Assembly: GCA_020026285.1 (NCBI GenBank)
Contig: JAHHQS010000067.1
Coordinates: 1-20,202, forward strand
Reading direction: 5' to 3'
Length of the DNA: 20,202 nt
From: Parabacteroides sp.
GTDB taxonomy: Bacteria > Bacteroidota > Bacteroidia > Bacteroidales > Tannerellaceae
Shown here: positions 1 to 6,635 of the stretch, piece by piece
How positions within the stretch are numbered: position 1 is the stretch's first letter
Layout of the letters: each line of letters begins with the position of its first letter
Notes under the pieces: model-generated
The model's input: only the letters and a program-made list of their open reading frames with translations
Databases searched by the model: none
Told to the model about the DNA's origin: nothing
Made by a program: the position numbers and the translations under genes

Positions 1-165
1 GTAGTAGTTAAGGGTGCTGAAGGTAAATCAGTAGTTGTTTCTACTATCTTAGGTAAAGTTGTTGCTAACCAGGTATTGTCTTCAGACAATGCAACAATCG
101 CTGCTCCTGCAGGTGTAGTAGTTGTAACAGTTGACGGCGAAAGCTTCAAGGTTGTTGTTAAATAA
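1..165 (+). CDS. C-terminal end of a DUF6383-type surface/secreted protein (partial)
   Basis: Only the last 54 codons are present, ending in tandem TAA stops (163-168); the rest lies before the window. The residues are Val/Ala/Gly-rich and read as short beta strands: KGAEGKSVVVSTILGKVV, then SSDNATIAAPAGVVVVTVDG, ending FKVVVK. I recognise this as the C-terminal domain called DUF6383, found at the end of large secreted proteins in Parabacteroides and relatives. Its layout (strand, loop, PAGVVVVTV, then K at the very end) resembles type IX secretion C-terminal sorting domains, which end in a similar G-V/Y-hydrophobic...K pattern. A role in export or surface anchoring is inference. The function of the whole protein cannot be judged from this piece. 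A strong terminator follows at 232-273. Confidence 0.75.
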   Translation, partial: VVVKGAEGKSVVVSTILGKVVANQVLSSDNATIAAPAGVVVVTVDGESFKVVVK

Positions 166-189
166 TAACAGACTTTAAAACTGAACAAG

Positions 190-210
190 GGAGTTCCGGT
201 AACGGACTCC
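190..210 (+). other. Small 3'-UTR hairpin with GNRA-type loop
   Basis: GGAGT (190-194) pairs with ACTCC (206-210). After one bulged T, CCG (196-198) pairs with CGG (203-205) around a GTAA tetraloop. It lies between the stop codon of the first gene and its terminator and has no T tract, so it is more likely an RNA-stabilising or processing element than a terminator. Confidence 0.4.
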
Positions 211-231
211 TGAGTTAACAGAAATCAATAC

Positions 232-273
232 AGAGGGGATGTATCAGATGATACATCCCCTCTTATTTTTTTT
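232..273 (+). terminator. Rho-independent terminator of the DUF6383-tailed gene
   Basis: A perfect 14-bp stem, AGAGGGGATGTATC (232-245) with its complement at 250-263, surrounds a 4-nt loop (AGAT) and is followed by a T-rich tract (264-273). It sits about 65 bp after the stop codon of the first gene. Confidence 0.9.
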
Positions 274-661
274 ATATCCCGATCCTGATCTGGAACTTTG
301 CTAAAAATTGTCGATTTTACATTGTCTTTTATCTGTGAAATCGTCACTATATCGTAGCAGGATTGAAAAACAGAATAATGAAATGTTAATCTTTCGTCCT
401 ATATAATATATAAGCATACTTATACTTGTGATGTCGTAAAATTTTATGGCTTGCAGTCAAATCGGCAATTCAAGGTTGACACTATGAATTATAAACAGGT
501 AAATTATGAATTTATGTTCACTATTCTTTCGCTATTGCCTGTAGTTGATTTTGAAATGCCAAAAGAGAAGATGACAAAGACAATCAAAATTCATACTTAT
601 GATAGTCTTTCAAAATCATTCTTGTGTTTAATGTAGGTCGAGTTGAATATAAAGAAGAAGC
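274..661. other. Gene-poor intergenic stretch with one doubtful short ORF
   Basis: About 390 bp between the first terminator and the convergent end of rnz. The only ORF of note runs from ATG 484 to the stop at 634-636 (50 codons, + strand). It lacks a ribosome binding site, has no signal peptide or recognisable motif and no perfect TAnnTTTG promoter; the nearest is TATACTTG at 421-428. I do not recognise the product and consider it probably non-coding. There is no RNA gene, repeat or mobile-element end that I can support. Confidence 0.4.
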
Positions 662-1576
662 TTAAACATTTATTTTCAGTCCTTCGTAGGCTGCCGTCGT
701 TCTGGGGAATATTGCTTTGGCTTCCTTTTCCAATTGTCTGGTGTCATCATAACGGGCGGAATAATGACCGATAATCAGCCTTTTTGCCCCGGCTTCTCTG
801 GCTATCGTAGCTGCTTCACGAGCAGTAGAATGTGCGGTTTCATGTGCACGAGCTGTATCTTCTTCCATAAAAGTCGCTTCATGATATAATAAATCAACGT
901 CTTTGATATAGGGTATGATAGATGGCAGGTAGGCCGTGTCGGAACAATAGGCGTATTTTCTGGCCGGTTCGGCCGGTTTGGTTAATCGGTTATTTGGAAC
1001 AACCGTCCCGTCGGGAGTGATGAAATCTTCTCCTTGTTTGATATACTGGATTTGTTTAACCGGAACCTGATAAAAATCAATCATCTCACGAATTATATGT
1101 GCTTCCTTTTGTTTTTCGACAAATAAATAGCCGCAACAGGGAATACGATGTTTCAGCGGAATGGAATAGACTGAAACCGAACGGTCTTCCATAATAAGTG
1201 CATGTCTGGTCGTATCTACCGGAGTAAATTGTACGTTGAAAGGCAAGCCCTGACAGAACAGTTTCAAAATTGAATCCAGATAAACTCCCAGTTCTGCAGG
1301 ACCGTGGATAAATAAGTCGCCGTTACGTCCTAACATTCCTAATGTTGAAATCAAACCAGGCAGGCCGAAACAATGATCACCGTGCATGTGGGAAATAAAG
1401 ATATGATTCAGCCGGCTGAATTTTATACGCATCTTCCTCATTTGTATCTGAGTGGATTCACCACAATCAATCATATAGAGTTTGTCACGGAGATTAATAA
1501 CCTGTGAAGTCGCCAAATGTCTCGTTGTAGGAAGTGCAGAACCACATCCCAAAATGTTTAATTCAAAATCAGCCAT
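662..1576 (-). CDS. rnz: Ribonuclease Z (tRNA 3' processing endonuclease)
   Basis: A 304-residue metallo-beta-lactamase-fold enzyme that cuts the 3' trailer from tRNA precursors in the cytoplasm. The N-terminus reads ILGCGSALPTTRH, followed by IDCGEST and the zinc motif HMHGDH at residues 63-68. Further metal ligands fit His143 (LKHRIP), Asp213 (YCSDT) and His271 (IIGHYSARY). An exosite region (about 150-205) precedes the C-terminal HETAHSTAREAA helix. The length is normal for the short bacterial form. I chose ATG 1576 rather than the upstream in-frame TTG at 1600, because that TTG lies inside a perfect -7 promoter element (1598-1605) and so would not be transcribed. It appears monocistronic, facing away from the cyd operon's start. 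No terminator is obvious at its 3' end, which faces the gene-poor stretch. Confidence 0.95.
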   Translation of the reverse strand: MADFELNILGCGSALPTTRHLATSQVINLRDKLYMIDCGESTQIQMRKMRIKFSRLNHIFISHMHGDHCFGLPGLISTLGMLGRNGDLFIHGPAELGVYLDSILKLFCQGLPFNVQFTPVDTTRHALIMEDRSVSVYSIPLKHRIPCCGYLFVEKQKEAHIIREMIDFYQVPVKQIQYIKQGEDFITPDGTVVPNNRLTKPAEPARKYAYCSDTAYLPSIIPYIKDVDLLYHEATFMEEDTARAHETAHSTAREAATIAREAGAKRLIIGHYSARYDDTRQLEKEAKAIFPRTTAAYEGLKINV

Positions 1577-1597
1577 GGTGGATATATCTATTCTTGA

Positions 1598-1605
1598 CAA
1601 AGATA
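1598..1605 (-). promoter_or_regulatory. -7 promoter element of rnz
   Basis: On the minus strand this reads TATCTTTG, a perfect match to the Bacteroidota -7 consensus TAnnTTTG. A TTTG lies upstream at 1624-1621, but only 15 nt away, shorter than the usual 19-21. The expected transcription start near 1590 gives a leader of about 15 nt to ATG 1576. Confidence 0.6.
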
Positions 1606-1643
1606 AATATAAATTGTAATCAAATTTATAATAAAATTAAGGA

Positions 1644-1678
1644 TTTGTTGCTTTTTATAATTCTATTGGTTAGTTTTG
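1644..1678 (+). promoter_or_regulatory. Plus-strand promoter driving a candidate small RNA
   Basis: The -7 element TAGTTTTG (1671-1678) matches TAnnTTTG perfectly. Upstream, TTTGTTG (1644-1650) supplies a -33 TTG at 1648-1650 with a 20-nt spacer. No plus-strand ORF follows before the terminator at 1756-1797. The expected start is near 1685. Confidence 0.55.
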
Positions 1679-1684
1679 TAGAAT

Positions 1685-1797
1685 TGCAAGTAAAATGAAA
1701 TATTCATTATTTTGGTAACCAAAACTTATTTTTTTGTTTAAAACGGTTAATATGTGGAAACGGCCAAGTGAGAGGCTTCGCCGTTTCCTGTTTTTTT
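1685..1797 (+). ncRNA. Candidate intergenic small RNA (about 113 nt)
   Basis: The stretch is bounded by a consensus promoter (1644-1678) and a plus-strand intrinsic terminator (1756-1797), with no credible ORF. It contains a TTTTGG/CCAAAA inverted repeat near its middle and the strong terminal hairpin. It lies between rnz and cydB, both on the minus strand, so neither gene explains the plus-strand signals. The RNA would end on the complement of the cydB stop codon. This is inferred from signals only; I recognise no known RNA family. Confidence 0.4.
1756..1797 (+). terminator. Intrinsic terminator oriented on the + strand at the cydB end
   Basis: A 9-bp stem, GGAAACGGC (1756-1764) with GCCGTTTCC (1780-1788), is extended by AAG/CTT across a C-C mismatch and followed by TGTTTTTTT (1789-1797). 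The T run lies on the plus strand and touches the cydB stop codon (1797-1799). On the minus strand the same hairpin follows cydB directly but has no T tract after it. It may still help end the cyd transcript, but it is a much better plus-strand terminator. Confidence 0.7.
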
Positions 1798-2951
1798 CAA
1801 TAAGTATGTGAATTCTCATTCATTTCCTTTTGATCTATCTTCCTTATATCAATCGCTCTCCATGCATAGAATATATATCCTAATACAAATGGAACAAGGA
1901 TTGAGACGAAACTCATAACCTTCAGTGTGAACGGACTGGAACAGCTGTTATGAATGGTCAGTGAACTTTGCAGATCGGCAATAGACGGATAATAAGCCGT
2001 GTTATTAAGACCTGCACATAGTAATAAAGCCAGTACAGTCATAACCGTACCAGTTCCACTTAGCCAGATTCCTTTCTGATAGTCGGGTCTCAGAATCGTT
2101 TTACCAATACCGAACAATACCAGTATTACTCCGATTAATAAAACTATAGCTACATAAGGCATTTCAATCAGATTGTTCAGGTATTTATATGGCTGAATAT
2201 AGATTTCCTGTGTGTCAGGATTGACTGCAAAACCATCAGCCACCAGTAAATGAATAAAGAATGTCAAAAAGAAAATAAGGAAAGCAATTGTTTCTGGAAT
2301 AATTTGTTTCCGGCAGCGACTGTTTATCTCTTCATCATTGATGTTGTTTAAAAAATAAAGAAGAGCCAAAACACGCGATAGAAAGAATACAGCCAGTCCC
2401 AGACTCAGGTTCCAGATATTAAATGCGGCTTCCAGTCCGTGCCAGGGAGTAGCCCATTGTGAAATCACGGGCATGGCTATTTCGCTTAACTGTTCTTTGT
2501 TTATATAGAATTCAGCTCCGTGAAAGAAAGTACCGACGGCTGTTCCTAATAGAATGGGACCGAGTATACCGTTGATGATAAGAAAGATCTGATAACCTCG
2601 TTTGCCTAAAAGATTCCCTTTCTTCGATTGATATTCGTATGAAACGGCTTGTATTACGAAACATATCAGAATTAACATCCAGACCCAGTAGGCTCCACCA
2701 AAACTGGTTGAATAAAATAGAGGAAAAGAGGCAAAAAATGCTCCTCCGAATGTAACAAGTGTGGTAAACGTAAACTCCCATTTACGGCCGGTTGAGTTGG
2801 CCAGCATCTGCTGTTGAATTTCTGTTTTACCAATCTGGAACAGTAAAGATTGTCCGCCCTGTACAAATAAAAGGAATACGAGAAGTGCTCCGAGTAATGA
2901 AACAACGAACCACCAGTATTGCTGTAAGAAAATATATGTTGAAGTATCCAT
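1797..2951 (-). CDS. cydB: Cytochrome bd ubiquinol/menaquinol oxidase subunit II
   Basis: A 384-residue inner-membrane protein, second subunit of the cytochrome bd oxidase that reduces oxygen to water with quinol. It has eight to nine hydrophobic segments. The start (residues 10-45) contains WWFVVSLLGALLVFLLFVQGGQ, in the position of the family's signature Gly-Gln segment. Next come the Bacteroidota-style GRKWEFTFTTLVTFGGAFFA and a conserved GPILLGTAVGTFFHGAEF near 130-150. The C-terminus ends shortly after the last membrane helix (LVPFVLGYIFYAWRAI). CydB binds no haem and stabilises CydA. It begins 24 nt after cydA in the same direction, so the two are co-transcribed. Length and pairing make the call secure. 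No cydDC assembly genes or recognisable cydX lie in the window. Confidence 0.95.
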   Translation of the reverse strand: MDTSTYIFLQQYWWFVVSLLGALLVFLLFVQGGQSLLFQIGKTEIQQQMLANSTGRKWEFTFTTLVTFGGAFFASFPLFYSTSFGGAYWVWMLILICFVIQAVSYEYQSKKGNLLGKRGYQIFLIINGILGPILLGTAVGTFFHGAEFYINKEQLSEIAMPVISQWATPWHGLEAAFNIWNLSLGLAVFFLSRVLALLYFLNNINDEEINSRCRKQIIPETIAFLIFFLTFFIHLLVADGFAVNPDTQEIYIQPYKYLNNLIEMPYVAIVLLIGVILVLFGIGKTILRPDYQKGIWLSGTGTVMTVLALLLCAGLNNTAYYPSIADLQSSLTIHNSCSSPFTLKVMSFVSILVPFVLGYIFYAWRAIDIRKIDQKEMNENSHTY

Positions 2952-2975
2952 AGATTTTTTGTTATTAATGAATGA

Positions 2976-4529
2976 TTAATGTTCTGCTTCTGGTCCACCC
3001 TGTATTGCCTTGCACATGATACGGATCTCTGCAATTAGAAGAATGGTAAACAAGGTCAGGAAGATGAAGAAGGTTGTTTGAACAGATGATGTTTCCAGAC
3101 GGGAAATTCCGGCAATGGTAGGAAGAATATCCTGAATAGCCCAGGGCTGACGACCTACTTCTGCAACAATCCAGCCTGCTTGTCCGGCAATGTATGCCAA
3201 TGGAATGCTGAATAAAGAAATGTAATGGAACCAGCGCATTCGATGGAAATGTTGTATACGATAGAATAACAAGACTGCTGCAAACAAGACGATAAGATAT
3301 CCTCCCAGAGCAACCATTATATGGAAGGAATAGAATGATAATCCTATTGGAGGTATTAAATCGGTAGGAGACTTCAGATAACCATAGCCGAAGTATGGGA
3401 AATTCTCTCTTAAAGTAGCCAGATGTTCCTTGCTGAGTGTTTCGTTTTTGGCTTTTACTGCTTTTCGATATTCTCCCAAGGCCTGAATTGCCAATTTGCC
3501 TTTTTCTATTTTCTCTGCTGCCGATAAAGCTTTCTGGCCGTTTGTTTCAGTGAAACCTCCTTCTATGATATCCTTGATTCCTGGTACAAATCCGTCGACA
3601 TCCCTGGTGGCAAGGAAAGATAGCAATTTAGGAAACTCAATTTTGAACAGGAAAGGATCTTCATTGCCGTTATAAGTTGTCCTGTCCGGATTTAAAAGTC
3701 CGATACCGACAAGTCCCGCTCCATTTTCACCTTCATAAAGTCCTTCCATGGCAGCCAGTTTCATGGGCTGTTTGTCTGCTACCTGATAGGCTGAACCATC
3801 TCCGGACCATAATAATAGGATAGAGGCAATCAGTCCGAACCAGCCACCCACTTTGATACTACGGATGGCAAATTCATGATTCCTGTTCTTCAAAAGGTAC
3901 CAGCTGCTGACACCAATCACAAAGGTGGCACCGGTAACCCAGCCGGAAAGAATGGTGTGCAAGAATTTATTGATGGCAACAGGAGAAAGAACAAGAGCCC
4001 AGAAATCCATCATTTCGTTACGTACTGTATCCGGGTTAAATTCCATTCCGACCGGATGTTGCATCCATGCATTCGCTATCAGAATCCATAAGGCGGAAAG
4101 AGAAGCTCCTGTTATAGTCAGCCAGGTGGATGCCAGATGGAACCGCTTGCTTACTTTATCCCATCCAAAGAACATCACGGCAATGAATGTTGCTTCCATA
4201 AAGAAGGCTACAATGCCTTCTATAGCCAATGGAGCCCCGAATATGTCACCGACAAACCAGCTGTAGTTGGACCAGTTTGTTCCAAATTCAAATTCCAGAA
4301 TCAATCCGGTGGCAACACCGATTGCAAAGTTTATTCCGAAAAGCTTCATCCAGAACTGAGCAGTTGTTTTCCAGTAATCCTTGCCCGTTTTATAATAAAG
4401 CGTTTCCATGATGGCCTGAATAATTCCAAGACCTAAGGTGAGTGGAACGAAAAGCCAATGATACATGGCTGTCAGAGCAAATTGAGCTCTTGACCAGTCA
4501 ATCAATGAAGTGTCAATACTTGTAATCAT
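2976..4529 (-). CDS. cydA: Cytochrome bd ubiquinol/menaquinol oxidase subunit I
   Basis: A 517-residue polytopic membrane subunit carrying haems b558, b595 and d. Expected ligands are in place: His24 (AMYHWLFVPL; haem b595), His191 (NKFLHTILSGW) and Met405 (FHIMVALGG) for haem b558, and Glu104/Glu112 (LAIEG, FFMEATF) for the haem d/proton side. In the quinol loop, Lys257 and Glu262 (MKLAAMEG) have the same spacing as the quinol-site pair of the E. coli enzyme. The GRQPW motif is at 459-463. A charged loop (about 265-385) makes this the long-Q-loop type, close in length to the 522-residue E. coli subunit. In gut Bacteroides this oxidase allows growth at nanomolar oxygen. It starts 11 nt after the small DUF4492 gene and is followed by cydB. 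Confidence 0.97.
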   Translation of the reverse strand: MITSIDTSLIDWSRAQFALTAMYHWLFVPLTLGLGIIQAIMETLYYKTGKDYWKTTAQFWMKLFGINFAIGVATGLILEFEFGTNWSNYSWFVGDIFGAPLAIEGIVAFFMEATFIAVMFFGWDKVSKRFHLASTWLTITGASLSALWILIANAWMQHPVGMEFNPDTVRNEMMDFWALVLSPVAINKFLHTILSGWVTGATFVIGVSSWYLLKNRNHEFAIRSIKVGGWFGLIASILLLWSGDGSAYQVADKQPMKLAAMEGLYEGENGAGLVGIGLLNPDRTTYNGNEDPFLFKIEFPKLLSFLATRDVDGFVPGIKDIIEGGFTETNGQKALSAAEKIEKGKLAIQALGEYRKAVKAKNETLSKEHLATLRENFPYFGYGYLKSPTDLIPPIGLSFYSFHIMVALGGYLIVLFAAVLLFYRIQHFHRMRWFHYISLFSIPLAYIAGQAGWIVAEVGRQPWAIQDILPTIAGISRLETSSVQTTFFIFLTLFTILLIAEIRIMCKAIQGGPEAEH

Positions 4530-4540
4530 GGTACATATAA

Positions 4541-4768
4541 TTAATTAGTAAATGAATTAGCTCTGTTTATCAGTTCTTTGGAAACATAATCCTCTTTTTG
4601 TGAGTCTGTTTCATGTTTGCCTAAAAAATCAGAGAAAAAGAATATTTTGAGAATGGAGAACATGATGAATAATTTGACTAAAATAATCAGCCAAAGGACT
4701 TTCCCTTCTTTCATATTACGGAATCCTTCTATATAGAAGTTGTATACGTTTTGTATGCATCTAATCAT
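4541..4768 (-). CDS. DUF4492 small membrane protein, first gene of the cyd operon
   Basis: A 75-residue protein with one hydrophobic segment (about residues 24-47, VLWLIILVKLFIMFSILKIFFF). It is flanked by a short basic N-terminus (FRNMKEGK) and a charged C-terminal tail. I recognise it as the DUF4492 family, which is regularly found directly upstream of cydA in Bacteroidota. The stop is 11 nt from the cydA start, so the two are surely one transcript. Function is unknown. Position, size and topology suggest an accessory subunit or assembly factor of cytochrome bd, comparable in role (not in sequence) to CydX of proteobacteria; that is inference. The start at ATG 4768 gives the basic amphipathic N-terminus typical of the family. 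Confidence 0.85.
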   Translation of the reverse strand: MIRCIQNVYNFYIEGFRNMKEGKVLWLIILVKLFIMFSILKIFFFSDFLGKHETDSQKEDYVSKELINRANSFTN

Positions 4769-4837
4769 CTTGTTGTTTCTGTTTAAATTGATTGGATTTT
4801 ATAAACCAGTCTCTTAGGCAATAAAATGTACACACCC

Positions 4838-4851
4838 TTGATTGAAAACAA
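4838..4851. promoter_or_regulatory. FNR/CRP-like half-perfect palindrome in the cyd leader
   Basis: TTGATTGAAAACAA matches the FNR-type pattern TTGATnnnnATCAA at 9 of 10 specified positions. It lies between the predicted cyd transcription start (about 4890) and the DUF4492 start (4768), where a bound regulator would be expected to block rather than activate. Such matches occur by chance in AT-rich DNA. Confidence 0.25.
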
Positions 4852-4896
4852 ATGGTTGTTACGTTCAATTGTGTATTCCCTTACTATCGCATAAAA

Positions 4897-4904
4897 CAAA
4901 GCTA
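4897..4904 (-). promoter_or_regulatory. -7 promoter element of the cyd operon
   Basis: The minus-strand reading TAGCTTTG fits TAnnTTTG perfectly. No TTG is present 19-21 nt upstream, so expression may depend on an activator. The predicted start near 4890 leaves a 5' leader of about 120 nt before DUF4492, long enough for leader-level control. Confidence 0.55.
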
Positions 4905-5023
4905 GGATTATTTTTTTTAATTCTTTTCATTAAAAAAAGTATTAAATTGTCTATCAGTGTTAAAAAATCTTATTAAATTAAATTATTTAATCATTACATA
5001 GATAAAGCTGACACATTGGTTGC

Positions 5024-5031
5024 TATCTTTG
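5024..5031 (+). promoter_or_regulatory. -7 promoter element of the oxidoreductase/DUF1080 operon
   Basis: TATCTTTG is a perfect TAnnTTTG match; no well-placed -33 TTTG is seen. The start would fall near 5038, giving a leader of about 88 nt that contains a 20-codon upstream ORF (5058-5120). Confidence 0.55.
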
Positions 5032-5125
5032 TATAAATCTATAGTGTGAAAGATAACATGATAGATTATGAGAAAACATCAAAACATGAAAACATTAGTG
5101 TGCTAAACAATAAAATATAATTATT

Positions 5126-6610
5126 ATGTCAATCAGTAGAAGATCTTTCTTACAGAGAAGCGCGGCAGCAGCTGCTGCATTTACTATTGCTCCTAATACC
5201 ATTTTAGGAAAGAGTCATGGCTACGTAGCTCCAACAGATAAGCTGAATATTGCAGCTGTAGGTATTGGTGGTATGGGTCATGCTAATATCAGCCATGTGA
5301 AGAATACAGAAAATCTAGTTGCCCTTTGTGATATCGACTGGAAATATGCAAAAGGTACTTTCGATGAATTCCCAAATGCAAAGAGATATTGGGATTATCG
5401 TAAGATGTACGATGAAATGGCCGATTCTATCGATGCTGTTATCGTTGCTACAGCCGACCATACTCATGCTATGATCACTGCCGATGCCATGACATTGGGT
5501 AAAGGCGTATATTGCCAGAAACCGTTGACTCACTCTGTTTATGAATCTCGTTTATTAACTAAATTAGCTGAAAAATATCAGGTAGCTACTCAGATGGGTA
5601 ATCAGGGTTCTTCTGATGAAGGTACTGATTTGGTTTGTGAGTGGATCTGGAATGGTGAAATTGGTGAAGTAACCAAAGTTGAATGTGCAACAGACCGTCC
5701 AATCTGGCCACAGGGCTTGAATGTTCCTGAAAAGGTAGACCGTATTCCTAAGACTTTGAACTGGGATTTGTTCACTGGTCCTGCCAAGATGAATCCTTAT
5801 AATGCAATTTATCATCCTTGGAACTGGCGTGGATGGTGGGATTATGGTACAGGTGCTTTAGGAGATATGGCTTGTCATATCATGCATCAGGCATTTAAAG
5901 CATTGAAGCTTGGTTATCCTACAAAAGTTGAAGGTTCTTCTACTTTGTTGCTGAATGCATGTTGCCCACAGGCTCAGCATGTTAAATTGACTTTCCCTGC
6001 TCGTGACAATATGCCTAAGGTGGCTATGCCGGAAGTGGAAGTTCACTGGTATGATGGCGGTATGATGCCGGAACGTCCAAAAGGATTCCCTCAGGGTAAA
6101 CAGTTGATGGGCCCAGGTGGTGGTTTGACTATCTTCCACGGTACTAAAGATACTTTGATTGTTGGTTGTTACGGTCAGAAGCCTTGGTTGTTGTCAGGTC
6201 GTGTTCCTAATGCTCCTAAAGTATGTCGTCGTGTTCCTAACGCAATGGGCGGCGGTCATGAAATGGACTGGGTACGTGCTTGTAAGGAAAATCCTTCTAG
6301 TCGTGTTCAGACTAAATCAAACTTCATGGAGGCAGGTCCATTCAATGAAATGGTTGTAATGGGCGTATTGGCAATCCGTTTGCAGTCTTTGAACAAGACT
6401 CTTGAATGGGATGGTCCTAACATGCGATTCACTAATATTGGTGATAACGAAACAATCAAGACTTGTATCAAGGATGGCTTTACAATTAAAGACGGTCATC
6501 CATCATTCAATAAAGACTGGACAGAACCTGTTAATGCCAAACAGTTCGCTGCTGAATTGGTTAAGCATAACTATCGTCAGGGCTGGAAACTGGTTGATAT
6601 GCCAAGATAA
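5126..6610 (+). CDS. Tat-exported Gfo/Idh/MocA-family oxidoreductase
   Basis: A 494-residue NAD(P)-dependent sugar oxidoreductase of the Gfo/Idh/MocA fold. The N-terminus SRRSFLQRSAAAAAAF is a twin-arginine signal (Arg5-Arg6), so the folded, cofactor-loaded enzyme should be exported to the periplasm. The Rossmann loop GIGGMG is at 46-51, the acidic strand end LCDID at 67-71 and the catalytic-lysine motif QKP at 131-133, where most relatives have EKP. The active-site segment DYGTGALGDMACH (239-251) carries the conserved His. The C-terminal part (about 330-490) is the Bacteroidota-type extension. Arginine is mostly CGT, which suggests strong expression. The DUF1080 gene follows 25 nt later. Exported members paired with DUF1080 are known or proposed to oxidise glycosides at C3; the exact substrate is unknown. 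Some family members are GH109 glycosidases, but the DUF1080 neighbour favours oxidation. Confidence 0.9.
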   Translation: MSISRRSFLQRSAAAAAAFTIAPNTILGKSHGYVAPTDKLNIAAVGIGGMGHANISHVKNTENLVALCDIDWKYAKGTFDEFPNAKRYWDYRKMYDEMADSIDAVIVATADHTHAMITADAMTLGKGVYCQKPLTHSVYESRLLTKLAEKYQVATQMGNQGSSDEGTDLVCEWIWNGEIGEVTKVECATDRPIWPQGLNVPEKVDRIPKTLNWDLFTGPAKMNPYNAIYHPWNWRGWWDYGTGALGDMACHIMHQAFKALKLGYPTKVEGSSTLLLNACCPQAQHVKLTFPARDNMPKVAMPEVEVHWYDGGMMPERPKGFPQGKQLMGPGGGLTIFHGTKDTLIVGCYGQKPWLLSGRVPNAPKVCRRVPNAMGGGHEMDWVRACKENPSSRVQTKSNFMEAGPFNEMVVMGVLAIRLQSLNKTLEWDGPNMRFTNIGDNETIKTCIKDGFTIKDGHPSFNKDWTEPVNAKQFAAELVKHNYRQGWKLVDMPR

Positions 6611-6635
6611 TAACTAAATTTAAACAAACATAAAA

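Noticed and set aside
451..636. Short + strand ORF beginning at TTG 451 (or ATG 484)
   Set aside because: There is no ribosome binding site, perfect promoter or known motif. It is kept only as a note in the intergenic entry, not as a gene.
1577..1600. Longer rnz product starting at TTG 1600
   Set aside because: The extra codons lie in and just after the -7 promoter element, and the family start MADFELNILG fits ATG 1576.
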